Source: Ichthyocystis sparus
GTDB taxonomy: Bacteria; Pseudomonadota; Gammaproteobacteria; Burkholderiales; 2013Ark19i
Assembly (NCBI RefSeq): GCF_900078755.1
Contig: NZ_FKIH01000013.1
Strand: one strand, 5' to 3'
Length of the DNA stretch: 64,000 nucleotides
Part shown: in pieces, positions 25,962-35,723 of the stretch
Numbering within the stretch: the stretch's first letter is position 1
How the letters are laid out: each line of letters opens with the position of its first letter
Made by a program: the position numbers and the translations under genes
The notes under the pieces: model-generated
What the model was told of the DNA's origin: nothing
Database searches by the model: none
What the model saw: the letters and a program-made list of their open reading frames with translations, nothing else

Positions 25962-28508
25962 ATGAAACCTTTTGCACAAGAAATGATATCCGTCAGTCTT
26001 GAGGAAGAAATGAAGTCTTCCTACATGGACTACGCGATGAGCGTAATAGTAGGACGCGCACTACCTGATGTACGGGACGGTCTAAAACCAGTTCATCGTA
26101 GAATTATGTATGCCATGAACGAACTTGGTAATTCGTGGAACAAGCCGCACAAAAAATCTGCTCGTATAGTTGGTGATGTTATAGGTAAATATCACCCACA
26201 TGGGGATTCTGCAGTCTACGATACAGTTGTTAGAATGGCACAAACATTCTCTCTTAGGTATACCCTAATTGACGGACAGGGAAACTTTGGTTCCGTAGAT
26301 GGAGATAATGCTGCTGCTATGCGTTACACAGAAATACGTATATCGCGCATTGGCCAAGAACTAATGAATGATATTGGTAGCCAAACAGTTGACTTTGGTC
26401 CAAACTACGATAATTCTGAAACAGAGCCACTAGTACTACCTACCAGAATACCTAATTTGCTAATAAACGGCTCATCGGGAATAGCTGTAGGTATGGCAAC
26501 CAACATACCGCCTCACAACTTGTCAGAAGTAATAGACTCGTGTTTGGCGTATCTGGATAATCCTGAAATAGACATAGCAGAACTAATAAGGATAGTACCG
26601 GCCCCAGATTTTCCAACAGGGGGGATAATATATGGGGTACATGGTATACATGAAGGCTACCGTACAGGACGAGGACGAGTAGTAATAAGAGCCAAGGTGC
26701 ACTTTGAAGATTTAGATAAGGGCAACAGACAATCTATAATAATTGACGAACTGCCTTACCAAGTAAACAAAAAAAACCTTCTGGAAAAAATTGCTGACCT
26801 GGTTAATAACAAGAAACTAGAGGGAATTTCTGATATACGTGACGAATCAGATAGAGATGGAATGAGGGTGGTACTAGAGCTAAAAAGGGGAGAAAACCCA
26901 GAAATTGTGACTAACAACTTATACCGCTTCACATCATTACAATACTCGTTCGGGATGAATATTGTAGCATTGGTTAAAGGAAAACCGCAGCTACTTAACC
27001 TTAAACATCTAATTCAATACTTCATAGAACACAGAAGGGAAGTAGTAACTCGTCGCACTATATTTGATCTAAAGAAAACTAGAGAAAAAGGCCACCTTCT
27101 AGAGGGCTTAGCTGTTGCGCTATCAAACATTAATGAGGTCATCAAACTGATAAAGTCATCTTCATCACGCCAAGATGCACACGAAGCATTAATGAAAAAA
27201 TCGTGGCCATCGTCTTTAGTAGAAAAAATGTTAAGCAAAGTTGACAAGAAATTAATACGACCAGACGAGTTTAAAGATAATCATGGATTATCGAAGAATG
27301 GTTACTTTCTCTCTGACCCCCAGGCCAAGGCTATTTTAGATATGCAGCTGTCTAAGCTGACATCACTAGAACAAGACAAAATTTTCAACGACTACCATAA
27401 TATAGTTAATACCATTTGTGACCTACTTGATGTGTTAGAAAAGCCTGAGCGTATAAATCAAATAATCCAAGACGAACTAATTAGCACCAGAGCAGAATTT
27501 AAGGACGAGCGCCTATCACAAATACTAACCACTACACAAGACCTATGTGATGAGGATCTGATACCTGCTCAGGACATGATGATAACTATGTCACATGCTG
27601 GATACATAAAATCACAGCCACTATCTGATTATCGTTCGCAAAAGCGTGGAGGTAAGGGTAAGGTTGCTGCAAAAACCAGAGAGCAAGACTTTATAGAACA
27701 TGTATTTACCGCCAATACTCACGATTACGTTTTATGTTTTTCGACCCGTGGGCGGTGTTATTGGGTAAAAGTATATGAAATACCACAGGGCAATCGTGTA
27801 TCCAGGGGTAAGCCTATAGTGAATATATTCCAACTACAAGAAGGAGAAAAAATTACAGCTATCTTATCTGTTAAGGAGTTCTCTGAGGATAAGTTTGTCT
27901 TCATGGCAACTTCTATGGGAACTGTTAAAAAAACTTCATTATCTGAATTTAATAATCAAAGAAGGTCCGGGTTAATAGCAATCAACCTTGATGATGGTGA
28001 CCATCTAATTGGTGTAGCTATTACGCAAGGAAACTCGGATGTCATGTTGTTTTCAGATGCTGGCAAGGCAGTAAGATTTTCAGAACAAGATGTACGAAAA
28101 ATGGGGCGTACGGCAAGAGGAGTACGTGGTATAACAGTTGCTAAGGATCAAAAGGTGATCACTATGTTGGTCACTAATACGGAAGAAAACCTAGCAGTTT
28201 TGACAGCCACAGAAAATGGATTTGGCAAGAGAACCTTGATTGAGGAATATCCGAAGCATGGGCGCGGAACCAAGGGTGTTATTGCAATTCAACAATCTAA
28301 ACGCAATGGTAGAGTTGTATCTGCTGCTCTTGTATCACCAGATGATGAAGTTATGCTTATAACTTTTTCTGGCGTATTAATTCGTCTATATGCAAATGAA
28401 ATTCGTGCAGTTGGACGTTCCGCGCAGGGTGTTACTCTTATAAATTTATCGGGTGGGGACATACTAGTTAAAGTTCAAAAAATAGTTGAATCTGAAGACA
28501 TAGTATAG
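25962..28508 (+). CDS. gyrA: DNA gyrase subunit A
   Basis: Breakage-reunion subunit of gyrase, introducing negative supercoils with GyrB. 848 residues from ATG 25962; a GTG at 25950 in frame is less likely. E. coli numbering holds exactly in the N-terminal part: Ser83 and Asp87 of the quinolone-resistance region in HPHGDSAVYD are the sensitive-type residues and the catalytic Tyr122 is in AAMRYTEIR. The C-terminal beta-pinwheel contains the GyrA box as QKRGGKG. In related bacteria ompA, ubiG and gph follow gyrA; here gyrA points the other way with ispDF between. Confidence 0.98.
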   Translation: MKPFAQEMISVSLEEEMKSSYMDYAMSVIVGRALPDVRDGLKPVHRRIMYAMNELGNSWNKPHKKSARIVGDVIGKYHPHGDSAVYDTVVRMAQTFSLRYTLIDGQGNFGSVDGDNAAAMRYTEIRISRIGQELMNDIGSQTVDFGPNYDNSETEPLVLPTRIPNLLINGSSGIAVGMATNIPPHNLSEVIDSCLAYLDNPEIDIAELIRIVPAPDFPTGGIIYGVHGIHEGYRTGRGRVVIRAKVHFEDLDKGNRQSIIIDELPYQVNKKNLLEKIADLVNNKKLEGISDIRDESDRDGMRVVLELKRGENPEIVTNNLYRFTSLQYSFGMNIVALVKGKPQLLNLKHLIQYFIEHRREVVTRRTIFDLKKTREKGHLLEGLAVALSNINEVIKLIKSSSSRQDAHEALMKKSWPSSLVEKMLSKVDKKLIRPDEFKDNHGLSKNGYFLSDPQAKAILDMQLSKLTSLEQDKIFNDYHNIVNTICDLLDVLEKPERINQIIQDELISTRAEFKDERLSQILTTTQDLCDEDLIPAQDMMITMSHAGYIKSQPLSDYRSQKRGGKGKVAAKTREQDFIEHVFTANTHDYVLCFSTRGRCYWVKVYEIPQGNRVSRGKPIVNIFQLQEGEKITAILSVKEFSEDKFVFMATSMGTVKKTSLSEFNNQRRSGLIAINLDDGDHLIGVAITQGNSDVMLFSDAGKAVRFSEQDVRKMGRTARGVRGITVAKDQKVITMLVTNTEENLAVLTATENGFGKRTLIEEYPKHGRGTKGVIAIQQSKRNGRVVSAALVSPDDEVMLITFSGVLIRLYANEIRAVGRSAQGVTLINLSGGDILVKVQKIVESEDIV

Positions 28509-28567
28509 AAAACTTTGGCAATAAAGAGTGGTGATTATTGTAAATTAAGTATTCGAGACCAAGCTTC

Positions 28568-29812
28568 ATGGAAACTGATATTTTTTCAAGAGAAGATGTT
28601 GTGGTGCAACATTGCGCTAATACAGTATATCCACCAAAGGAGCTGCTTTGCATAGATCGCACCCTTGATTTATCTGTAACGCAGGGATTAACCGGTGCGG
28701 TATTGCTTCTTATGCTGGATGGAATTGTTGTGTGGAAGAAAGCATATGGGTACAAAAATAGGTGGAATTGCGATAAAGAAATAGATAATCCAGAACCAAC
28801 TACAGTAGATACGCTATATGATTTAGCATCATTAACTAAAATATATGCAACTATGCAAAGTTGCATGAAGCTTTTTGATAGCAAACAGCTTGATATAAGC
28901 AGGAAGGTAAGTTACTACGTTCCCAGCTTTTGCTGTGGGCAAAAGGACAGTATCACCGTACGAATGCTGTTACAGCACCGCTCTGGACTGCCAGGAAGTT
29001 ATCAATTCTATGATCCCAAAGTAGCAGGGAACCTATTTAGTCAAGAACGAACAAGATCTCTATCTTTTCTGCCACAGGTACCATTAGTAAATTCACCAGA
29101 CACTAAAACTCAGTATAGTGATATTGGAGTATGCTTATTGGGACTAATTATTGAAAATATAACTGGAACAAGTGAAGATAAATTTATTGAATATGAACTC
29201 TATCAAAAACTTGGACTTAAGAGAACTAAATATAGGTTAAAGGAAAAACTTGGCCTGTCAATAGAAGATTTTGCTGCTACTGAGCCTTGTGGAAATACTC
29301 GTAACGGCTCAATTTATTTTCCTAATATTAGAACCAACACCATCCAAGGAGAGGTACAAGACGAAACCACTTTTTATTCCTTTGATGGAATCTCCGGCAG
29401 TGCAGGACTATTCTCGTGCGTAGACGAACTGGCGATACTATCACAAATGATGTTAAACGGTGGTAGCTACAATGGATTTCGGTGGTGCTCTCCCCAAACA
29501 GTTAGTAAATTTATGAAAGAAAAAAGTACAGATGGTGAATTTGCACTACTCTGGCACAAAAATAAACCATACGAAATCGCTACTGGCATACTCCCTAAGC
29601 CAAATGCAGTGTGGCACACGGGGTGGGTAGGAACATTTTCTATGCTAGATTATAAAGCTAACGCTGCCATCATATACCTAAGTAACAAAAAAAATAGCCA
29701 AGTTTTAATTCATCCAAACACATTTTGGGCTGATTGTGCAGTAACCAGCACATATGGAATTATAGCTGATTTATTCTATAGAGGATTAATTAGTATGGGA
29801 AAACTTAGTTAA
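28568..29812 (+). CDS. Serine hydrolase of the beta-lactamase (class C / EstB) family
   Basis: 414 residues without a signal peptide. The nucleophile motif S-x-x-K is in DLASLTKIYAT, the second motif is Tyr-Ser-Asp (KTQYSDIGVCLLG) and the third HTG is in VWHTGWVGTF. These define the PF00144 fold, which includes penicillin-binding enzymes, esterases and amidases; substrate unknown. It lies directly downstream of gyrA in the same direction. Two decayed copies of its 3' four-fifths occur at 31.4-32.0 and 33.6-34.6 kb, each directly after a family B gene, so it is the intact ancestor of the duplicated unit. Confidence 0.9.
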   Translation: METDIFSREDVVVQHCANTVYPPKELLCIDRTLDLSVTQGLTGAVLLLMLDGIVVWKKAYGYKNRWNCDKEIDNPEPTTVDTLYDLASLTKIYATMQSCMKLFDSKQLDISRKVSYYVPSFCCGQKDSITVRMLLQHRSGLPGSYQFYDPKVAGNLFSQERTRSLSFLPQVPLVNSPDTKTQYSDIGVCLLGLIIENITGTSEDKFIEYELYQKLGLKRTKYRLKEKLGLSIEDFAATEPCGNTRNGSIYFPNIRTNTIQGEVQDETTFYSFDGISGSAGLFSCVDELAILSQMMLNGGSYNGFRWCSPQTVSKFMKEKSTDGEFALLWHKNKPYEIATGILPKPNAVWHTGWVGTFSMLDYKANAAIIYLSNKKNSQVLIHPNTFWADCAVTSTYGIIADLFYRGLISMGKLS

Positions 29813-30305
29813 TTCATACGCAAACCTCTATTTGCCATTTGTCTAATATGAAACACATAAATAAAATAGTATCATCGAATAATAATTTAATATATTCACA
29901 AAAATAGCAAATAATCAATAAAAATGCTGTAGGTTACAACGTGTAAGTTATGCATTGTGTATACATGCAAATTTTATGCTCTTTTTATAACATGTACTAA
30001 CAGTCAAAGCGGCAATTGATTATTAATTGTTTTTTCATCTATATCAATCAGCAACAAAAAAATAAAACTAATACTACTAATAAATAATATTTCTTGGGTC
30101 AGTATTTGACATGATCTAATTAGTTCATAGTTTGTAAGTTATAAATAAGTTAGGAATATTAATCACTATTTACTATTATTGGATTAGATATTGAGCAAAC
30201 ATTAATAAAGATTGTATTTTAATCTTGAACTACATAGGTACTAAATACCATGTAAAAGATAACAAAAAATATCTTTTTTAAAATTAGGAACTTAGGAGTG
30301 TTATT
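29813..30305 (+). repeat. Family B gene leader, copy 1
   Basis: Non-coding, AT-rich leader between the hydrolase and the first family B gene. Much of it recurs at 32041-32448 (for example the AAACCTCTAT start, ATGAAA-ACACA, and the ACATAGGTACTAAATACCATGT segment near 30231 against ATATGGGTACTAAATATCATGT near 32400). Part also recurs before the family B gene at 39794 (ACATAACATT region near 39500). TTAGGAG lies shortly before the ATG at 30306. Confidence 0.6.
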
Positions 30306-31256
30306 ATGAATAATGTAAGTCTAAGATGTGAATATGGGTGTGATTATGCTGAGGATATAAATTATGAAACCAGCCCCTCTAAAGAAGAAAGATCGACAGT
30401 AGAACCTGTGGTAGTAAATCATAATCCTGCTTATGAAGAAGAAATTTCAACCATTATTAGTATAGCAGCCAACGCGGATAATAGTAGCTACATTGCAGGA
30501 ATGTTTTCATGTTGCTCAAACAAAATATTGGAAAATGTCATGATTCGAGCAAATGATATGCTAAAGTCCAGAGATACTTATTGGAATATAAATCATGAAC
30601 TTCTGGGTCAGATTATTCCATTGAATATGTTAATTTCGTCAATATCTAAGAATATTTCTGGCGCTCCAAGTAGTGTGCTATCCGGTATCGTAAAAGCTGA
30701 ATTTGTGCGAGCAATAATCTTAGATAAGATGTTGGACGCAGCTGATTCAGCTCTTTCGTTAGAAACAACTCTCAGACGCTTATTGATAGGAATACTGCCA
30801 TCTGAAAATAATAACAATTCAAATATGACAAGTAATAATAAGTCATCTGCAACTACAGGTGTAACAATCAGAGAAGAATATGGTTTGTCATCATATTCGG
30901 CGTCAGTTGCACGTGCAATGTTAGCATCTCTTGGCAAATCTCATAAGAATAAAAAATCTGTAAAAAGTGCTGAAGAAGATCGAACTAAGAGAACTATTGC
31001 TGCTACTTCTAAAGCTGCAATTACCGTCAAAGCAGCTGCTGCTAATGTTGTAGATGCTACTGCTGCTGCTATCGAAGCTGCTACTGCCGCTGTAGAAGCT
31101 GCTGCTGCTGCCAATAATTATGATGCTATTATCTTAGCTTCTGCCGCTGTAGAAACTGCTACTATAGCTTACAGTACTGCTAATAATGCTTACAACGATG
31201 CTTCTGCTGCTATGGAAGATGCTGCTTCCAACGTTGCTACTTGGCCAATTCAATAG
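30306..31256 (+). CDS. Family B protein 1: GMF core with Ala-rich C-terminus
   Basis: 316 residues, no known domain. Variable N-terminus (1-45); shared core with Gly-Met-Phe at 65-67, a helix around NVMIRANDMLKSRD and LETTLRRLLIGILP at about 152-165; a second conserved helix SASVARAMLASLG at 198-210; then an Ala-rich tail from 231 (more than half Ala, encoded by GCT/GCA/GCC runs). The core is highly similar to the gene at 32449. A basic tail like that of copy 2 (GKRSND..., GKKRKTSGQK) is encoded just after the stop in another frame, so the C-terminus was probably shortened by a frameshift. RBS TTAGGAG. Not obviously secreted by Sec; function unknown. Confidence 0.75.
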   Translation: MNNVSLRCEYGCDYAEDINYETSPSKEERSTVEPVVVNHNPAYEEEISTIISIAANADNSSYIAGMFSCCSNKILENVMIRANDMLKSRDTYWNINHELLGQIIPLNMLISSISKNISGAPSSVLSGIVKAEFVRAIILDKMLDAADSALSLETTLRRLLIGILPSENNNNSNMTSNNKSSATTGVTIREEYGLSSYSASVARAMLASLGKSHKNKKSVKSAEEDRTKRTIAATSKAAITVKAAAANVVDATAAAIEAATAAVEAAAAANNYDAIILASAAVETATIAYSTANNAYNDASAAMEDAASNVATWPIQ

Positions 31257-31362
31257 TTATTGGCAAGAGAAGTAATGATAGTTCTGATAAAAAATAATCT
31301 TCTGGTAAAAAAAGAAAAACATCTGGGCAAAAAATATCTAATCATAAACATGATATCTATGT

Positions 31363-32040
31363 AGATAAAATTCCAATAAACAAATATATAGCCCAGAACC
31401 AAAACAAGTGTAGATATATATTATTGAGTATGCGCTTTATAAAAAACTTGAACCCATGATAAACTATTATAATTTTATAAGTAACAACTTGATTTACAAG
31501 TAGAAAATTTCGCTGCTAATAGGTCTTGTATAAATAAGAGTAATGGCTAAATTTATTAGCCTAGTATTATAATCAACACAAATAGTTTAAAAAGAAGTAC
31601 AAGACTAAACTATTTTTTATTACTTTAGAGAAATTTATGATTATGTAAAATAGTTATCGTACATAAAAAATTATCAATACTGACACAAATAATGTTAATT
31701 GGTGATAATTACAATGAGTTTTAACAATATCCTCCTCAAACAGTTAGTAAATTTATGAATAAAAAATACAGATGGCTAATTAACTCTACTTTGGCACAAA
31801 ATAAAATCACATTAAGTTGCTATTAACAGACTTTATGATTCATATGTAGCACATCATATATGATACGTAAAAATATTTTATATACCAAATTTTTATCAAT
31901 GCTTTTATGATGTAATTAAACAAAAAATGTCAGTTTTTAAATTTATCCAAACACATTTCAGATTGATTATCTAGCAATCAGTTGATATGTAATTATATCT
32001 AATTTACTACATAGATGATTACTCAGCATAAAAAACTTTA
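31363..32040 (+). pseudogene. Decayed serine hydrolase copy 1
   Basis: Nucleotide remnants of the 28568-29812 gene in the same order and strand. CCAGAACCAAAACAAGTGTAGA matches the codon 75 region of the parent. After an internal deletion, ATTGAGTATGCGCTTTATAAAAAACTTG matches its central part, then AAACAGTTAGTAAATTTATGAA and a TTTATCCAAACACATTT segment match the 3' part. Many indels and stops. It begins right after the family B gene tail, marking a duplication junction. Confidence 0.8.
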
Positions 32041-32448
32041 TATTATATATAAACCTCTATCACTTGTTACTTGCTTAGCATGAAATACACAAATTAATGT
32101 TACCATATGATGATTTGATATATTTATGAAAATAATAACGGTCAATAAAAAAATATCTTAGGATACAGTGTGCAAATTATGCTATTAATATATTGCTTAC
32201 ATCATGAACTGGTGACCAAAATAGCGATTGATTATTAATAATTTTTGCATCTATATGACTTTAATATTCAGATAATAGTTATTAATACATAACATTTATC
32301 TAAGCACTATTTTACTTAAATAAATATGATCAGATTAGTTGTAGTTTGTAAGTTAGATATTAGGTAGACATTAATGAATGTTGTGTTTTAGTCTTGAGCT
32401 ATATGGGTACTAAATATCATGTAAAATCGGGAGTTAGGGAGTGTTGTC
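32041..32448 (+). repeat. Family B gene leader, copy 2
   Basis: Diverged copy of the 29813-30305 leader. A purine-rich AGGGAG lies before the ATG of the next gene. No gene seen. Confidence 0.6.
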
Positions 32449-33567
32449 ATGAAGAACGTATGTCTGGGATATAGTCATGATCTAATATATGAACATGAAT
32501 GTAATAATGGAAATTATAAAAGCAATCCTACTGAAGGAAAAATATCAGCAGGAGAGTTTATAGTAATCAATAATAATCCCGCCTATGAAGCAGAAGTTTC
32601 AATGATTATTAGCACAGCATCCAATATGACAAATGGTAGCTACTTCGCAGGAATGTTTTCATATTGCTCAAGTGAAGTCTTGGAAATCACCATGGATAGA
32701 GTAAAAGACATGCTAAAGTCTAGAGATAGTTATTGGAATAGAAATCATGAACTGCTGAGGAATCTTCCACCTTTGAATAGATTAATTGAATCAATGTCTA
32801 AAAATATTTCTGATGCTTCTAGCAGTGTAGTATCCAATATTGTAAGAGCAGAATTTGTACGGGCAGTACTCTTAGATAAGATGTTGGACGCAGCTGATTC
32901 AGCTCTTTCATTAGAGGCAACTCTTAGACGATTGTTAATAGGGATACTGCCACCTGATAATAGTGACACTTCAGATATAACAAGTAATTATCATCCATCT
33001 ACATCTACAGGTGTAACAATCAGTTCAGGATCTGGTTTATCACCATATTCAGAATCAGTTGCACGTAAAATATTAGCATCTCTTGGTCAAGATCCTAAGG
33101 ATAGAGAATCCGTAAAAATTACTGAAGAATCTCGAACTGAAAAAGCTGCTGCTGCTACTTCTAAAGCTGCCGCTACTGTTAAAGCTGCTGCTGATGCTAT
33201 AGTAGCTGCTGCTACCGCTGCTAGAAATGCTGCTTCTGCTGCTATCGAAGCTGCTAATGCTTCTGTAGAGGCAGCTGCCGCCGCCAATAATGACGATGCC
33301 ATCATAGCTGCTGCCGCTGCTGCAGAAGCTGCTGCCGCTGCTTCTGGTGCTGCTAATAATGCTTCTAGGGCTGCTGCTATTGCTTCCAAAATTGCTGCTA
33401 CTGCTGCTATCGAAGCTGCTGCCTCCAAAGGTGCTGCTGTTGCTGCTTCCAGAGCTGCTGCTAAAAGAAACAATAATAGTCTTGGAAAAAGATTGCATTC
33501 TGGCGAAAAGGGAAAAAATACAATAAAAAAACCAACCACTAAGAAACCACAATATACATACACATAG
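32449..33567 (+). CDS. Family B protein 2: GMF core with poly-Ala C-terminus and basic tail
   Basis: 372 residues, paralogue of the gene at 30306 and the clearest complete example of the family B layout. Variable N-terminus 1-45; core with GMF at 68-70, EITMDRVKDMLKSRDSYW, then LEATLRRLLIGILPPD at about 155-170; conserved helix YSESVARKILASLG at 200-213; Ala-rich segment at 232-345, over 60 percent Ala with Asn-Asp interruptions, likely one long helix or disordered rod; and a Lys/Arg-rich tail (GKRLHSGEKGKNTIKK). AGGGAG precedes the ATG. No homologue known to me. The parent hydrolase remnant starts at its stop codon. Confidence 0.8.
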   Translation: MKNVCLGYSHDLIYEHECNNGNYKSNPTEGKISAGEFIVINNNPAYEAEVSMIISTASNMTNGSYFAGMFSYCSSEVLEITMDRVKDMLKSRDSYWNRNHELLRNLPPLNRLIESMSKNISDASSSVVSNIVRAEFVRAVLLDKMLDAADSALSLEATLRRLLIGILPPDNSDTSDITSNYHPSTSTGVTISSGSGLSPYSESVARKILASLGQDPKDRESVKITEESRTEKAAAATSKAAATVKAAADAIVAAATAARNAASAAIEAANASVEAAAAANNDDAIIAAAAAAEAAAAASGAANNASRAAAIASKIAATAAIEAAASKGAAVAASRAAAKRNNNSLGKRLHSGEKGKNTIKKPTTKKPQYTYT

Positions 33568-34590
33568 ATAAAATTGCGACAGAGAAGTAGACAATCCGTA
33601 ATCAACTACAGTAAATATGCTATATAATTGGCATAATTAACTAAAGTATATGCAAATCCGCATGGAGCTTTTTGACAACAAACAGCTGGGTATAAGCAAA
33701 AAAGTAAGACAACTCCTAGTCTTTGCTATAGGAAAAAGGATAGTGTTACTGATAAATGCCGTTACAGCATCGATCTAGATTGCCAAAAAATTATCAGTTC
33801 TATGATCCCAAAGTAGCAGGCAACCTATTTAATCAAGAATGAACAAGATCTATCTTTTCTGCCACAGGTACCATTAATAAATTCACCGGACACCAAAACC
33901 CAGTATAGTAATATTAGGGTATGCCCATTGGGACTAATTATTGAATAATATAACTTAACTGAAACAAGTGAAGGTACAAAGTGAAGGTACATTTATTGAA
34001 TATGAAATCTATCAAAAACTTGAACTTAAGAGAATAGTTATAGGTTGAAGAGAAAACTTGGTCTGCCAATAGAAGATTTTGCTGCTACTGATACTTATGG
34101 AAATACTAGTAACGACTCAATTTATTTTCCTAATGCCAGAGTCGACGTCATCCAAGGAGAAGTACAAGACGAAACTACTGTTTATTCCTTTAGTTAAATC
34201 TCTGGCAATACAGAATTACTCTCGTGCGTAGACGAACTGGAAATACTGTCACAAATAATGTTAGACGACAATGGATTTCAATGATGTTTTCCTCAAACAA
34301 TTAGTAAATTTATGAAAGTACAGATGGTGAATTTGCACTACTATGGAACAAAAATAAATCACACGAAGTCGCTAGCGCAACACTTCCTAAAATGCATGCA
34401 GTGCATCACTGAGATGGGTATAAATAATATTTACTATGCTGTATGTAAATAGAATTGACACTTCCGTCATATGTAGCATAGCAGAGCAACAGAAAAAGAA
34501 AATATCCGAGTCTTAATTAGTAGAAACCTATTTTAGGATAATTGTGCAGTAACGGCAAACATGAGATGCAAGAGTAGAAAAATATTCTAG
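33568..34590 (+). pseudogene. Decayed serine hydrolase copy 2
   Basis: A nearly full-length nucleotide copy of codons about 63 to the end of the 28568-29812 gene, with scattered frameshifts and stops. Stretches such as TATCAGTTCTATGATCCCAA and TTTCTGCCACAGGTACCATTA (33800-33875) and AAGATTTTGCTGCTACTGA (about 34075) are almost identical to the parent. It is less decayed than copy 1, so the duplication is younger or less deleted. Confidence 0.88.
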
Positions 34591-35723
34591 TCAGTTTGAG
34601 TTGACAAATACAACAAACTTAAATTAGCAACAATCATATAACAATAATATCTAATGCCTTTACACAGCTTATTGTTGCCCTTTACCATTAAATACCAGTA
34701 ATACAACTTTGCTAGGTTAAAGGTGTAACAGCAAATTAAAAAAATAGGGAGACGGTAGAATTAGTAGCATTCATGTGAAATTACCCATAGCAATAAATAG
34801 ATGCTGTGTGATAGGCAATCTAAGACAAGGTGCTTCATACAAAATTTAGTTTTTAGTGAAATTAGGTTCAATGAACTGGTAGCAGATAAATATGGTTATC
34901 ACTCTGCTATTACTACTTACTTGCTATTACACTTGATTGCCTATATTACGTAATTAGAAACAGCGTTAATTAGCAATTCTATGTGCGCTCACATTCGAAA
35001 TAGTATTTTTGGTAAATTGTGTGTACAAATCCATATCTATATCGCAACTAACAAGTGCTAATGTGATAAATTATTATTAATAGACAACTTAACCCCCACC
35101 GTAGAGCAAAACAAATAGTAGCCATTAACTAAATTTCAGTTTACAATATCTTCGAACATACCAAAGCGAAGCCTAAAGGCGTTTAGATAGTTTTATGCAA
35201 TGTATAGGCGTATAGGTTGCACATATGCATAGAAAATTATTCATAAATATGGCAATTTATCGCTACTTATTACTGGTTGGCATTGTGGCACCGGGTAGAT
35301 AAGAGCAGTAAAGGAATTGGAGTATTTAGTTGAGCTTAAAACTGAAAATAAAACTCAAACTAGCACTATTCAAATTCACCACTAATGGATACCTCTTCTT
35401 GAAGCGCTATTCGTCCTACATCAGTATAACGTAGTGGTTTACGCTAATTGATAAGTTGTGGGCTCGTTGTTGCGCTCGTTGTTACCATAGATGCATGGAA
35501 TAGCAAATACGTGAGCTAGTAGTTAATAGTAATATGAATTGCTACTACAGTAATTGCTACCATAGGTGTTTATTATGTGGTTATCACTGGTCAAGAGTCT
35601 ACGGTGATTGTGTTTGTTTTTTTTTTAAGTGGCTGCTAAATCGAGTAGTGGGTGCTAGTTGAATAATGTGCTACTGGTAGAAAAATAACAAAAGAGTGAC
35701 AACAACAAGGGAGTAAGTGAATT
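34591..35723. other. Non-coding leader region before family B protein 3
   Basis: No gene is convincing. The part at about 35365-35470 resembles 41545-41640, the leader of the family B gene at 41845 (ACTAGCA, TTGATACCT or TGGATACCT, CTCTTGA, TTTACGCTAA or TTCACGCTAA in the same order). A T9 run occurs near 35619. The last 15 bases hold a GGGAG ribosome binding site. Confidence 0.5.

Noticed and set aside
33073..33605. Long minus-strand frames opposite family B protein 2 (Ser- or Ala-rich)
   Set aside because: Mirror images of the GCT-repeat coding tract; no ribosome binding site, and the plus-strand gene has a paralogue with conserved core.
28568..34590. Insertion sequence or transposon explaining the repeats
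   Set aside because: No transposase, terminal inverted repeats or target duplications seen; repeat content is explained by duplication of the hydrolase and family B genes.
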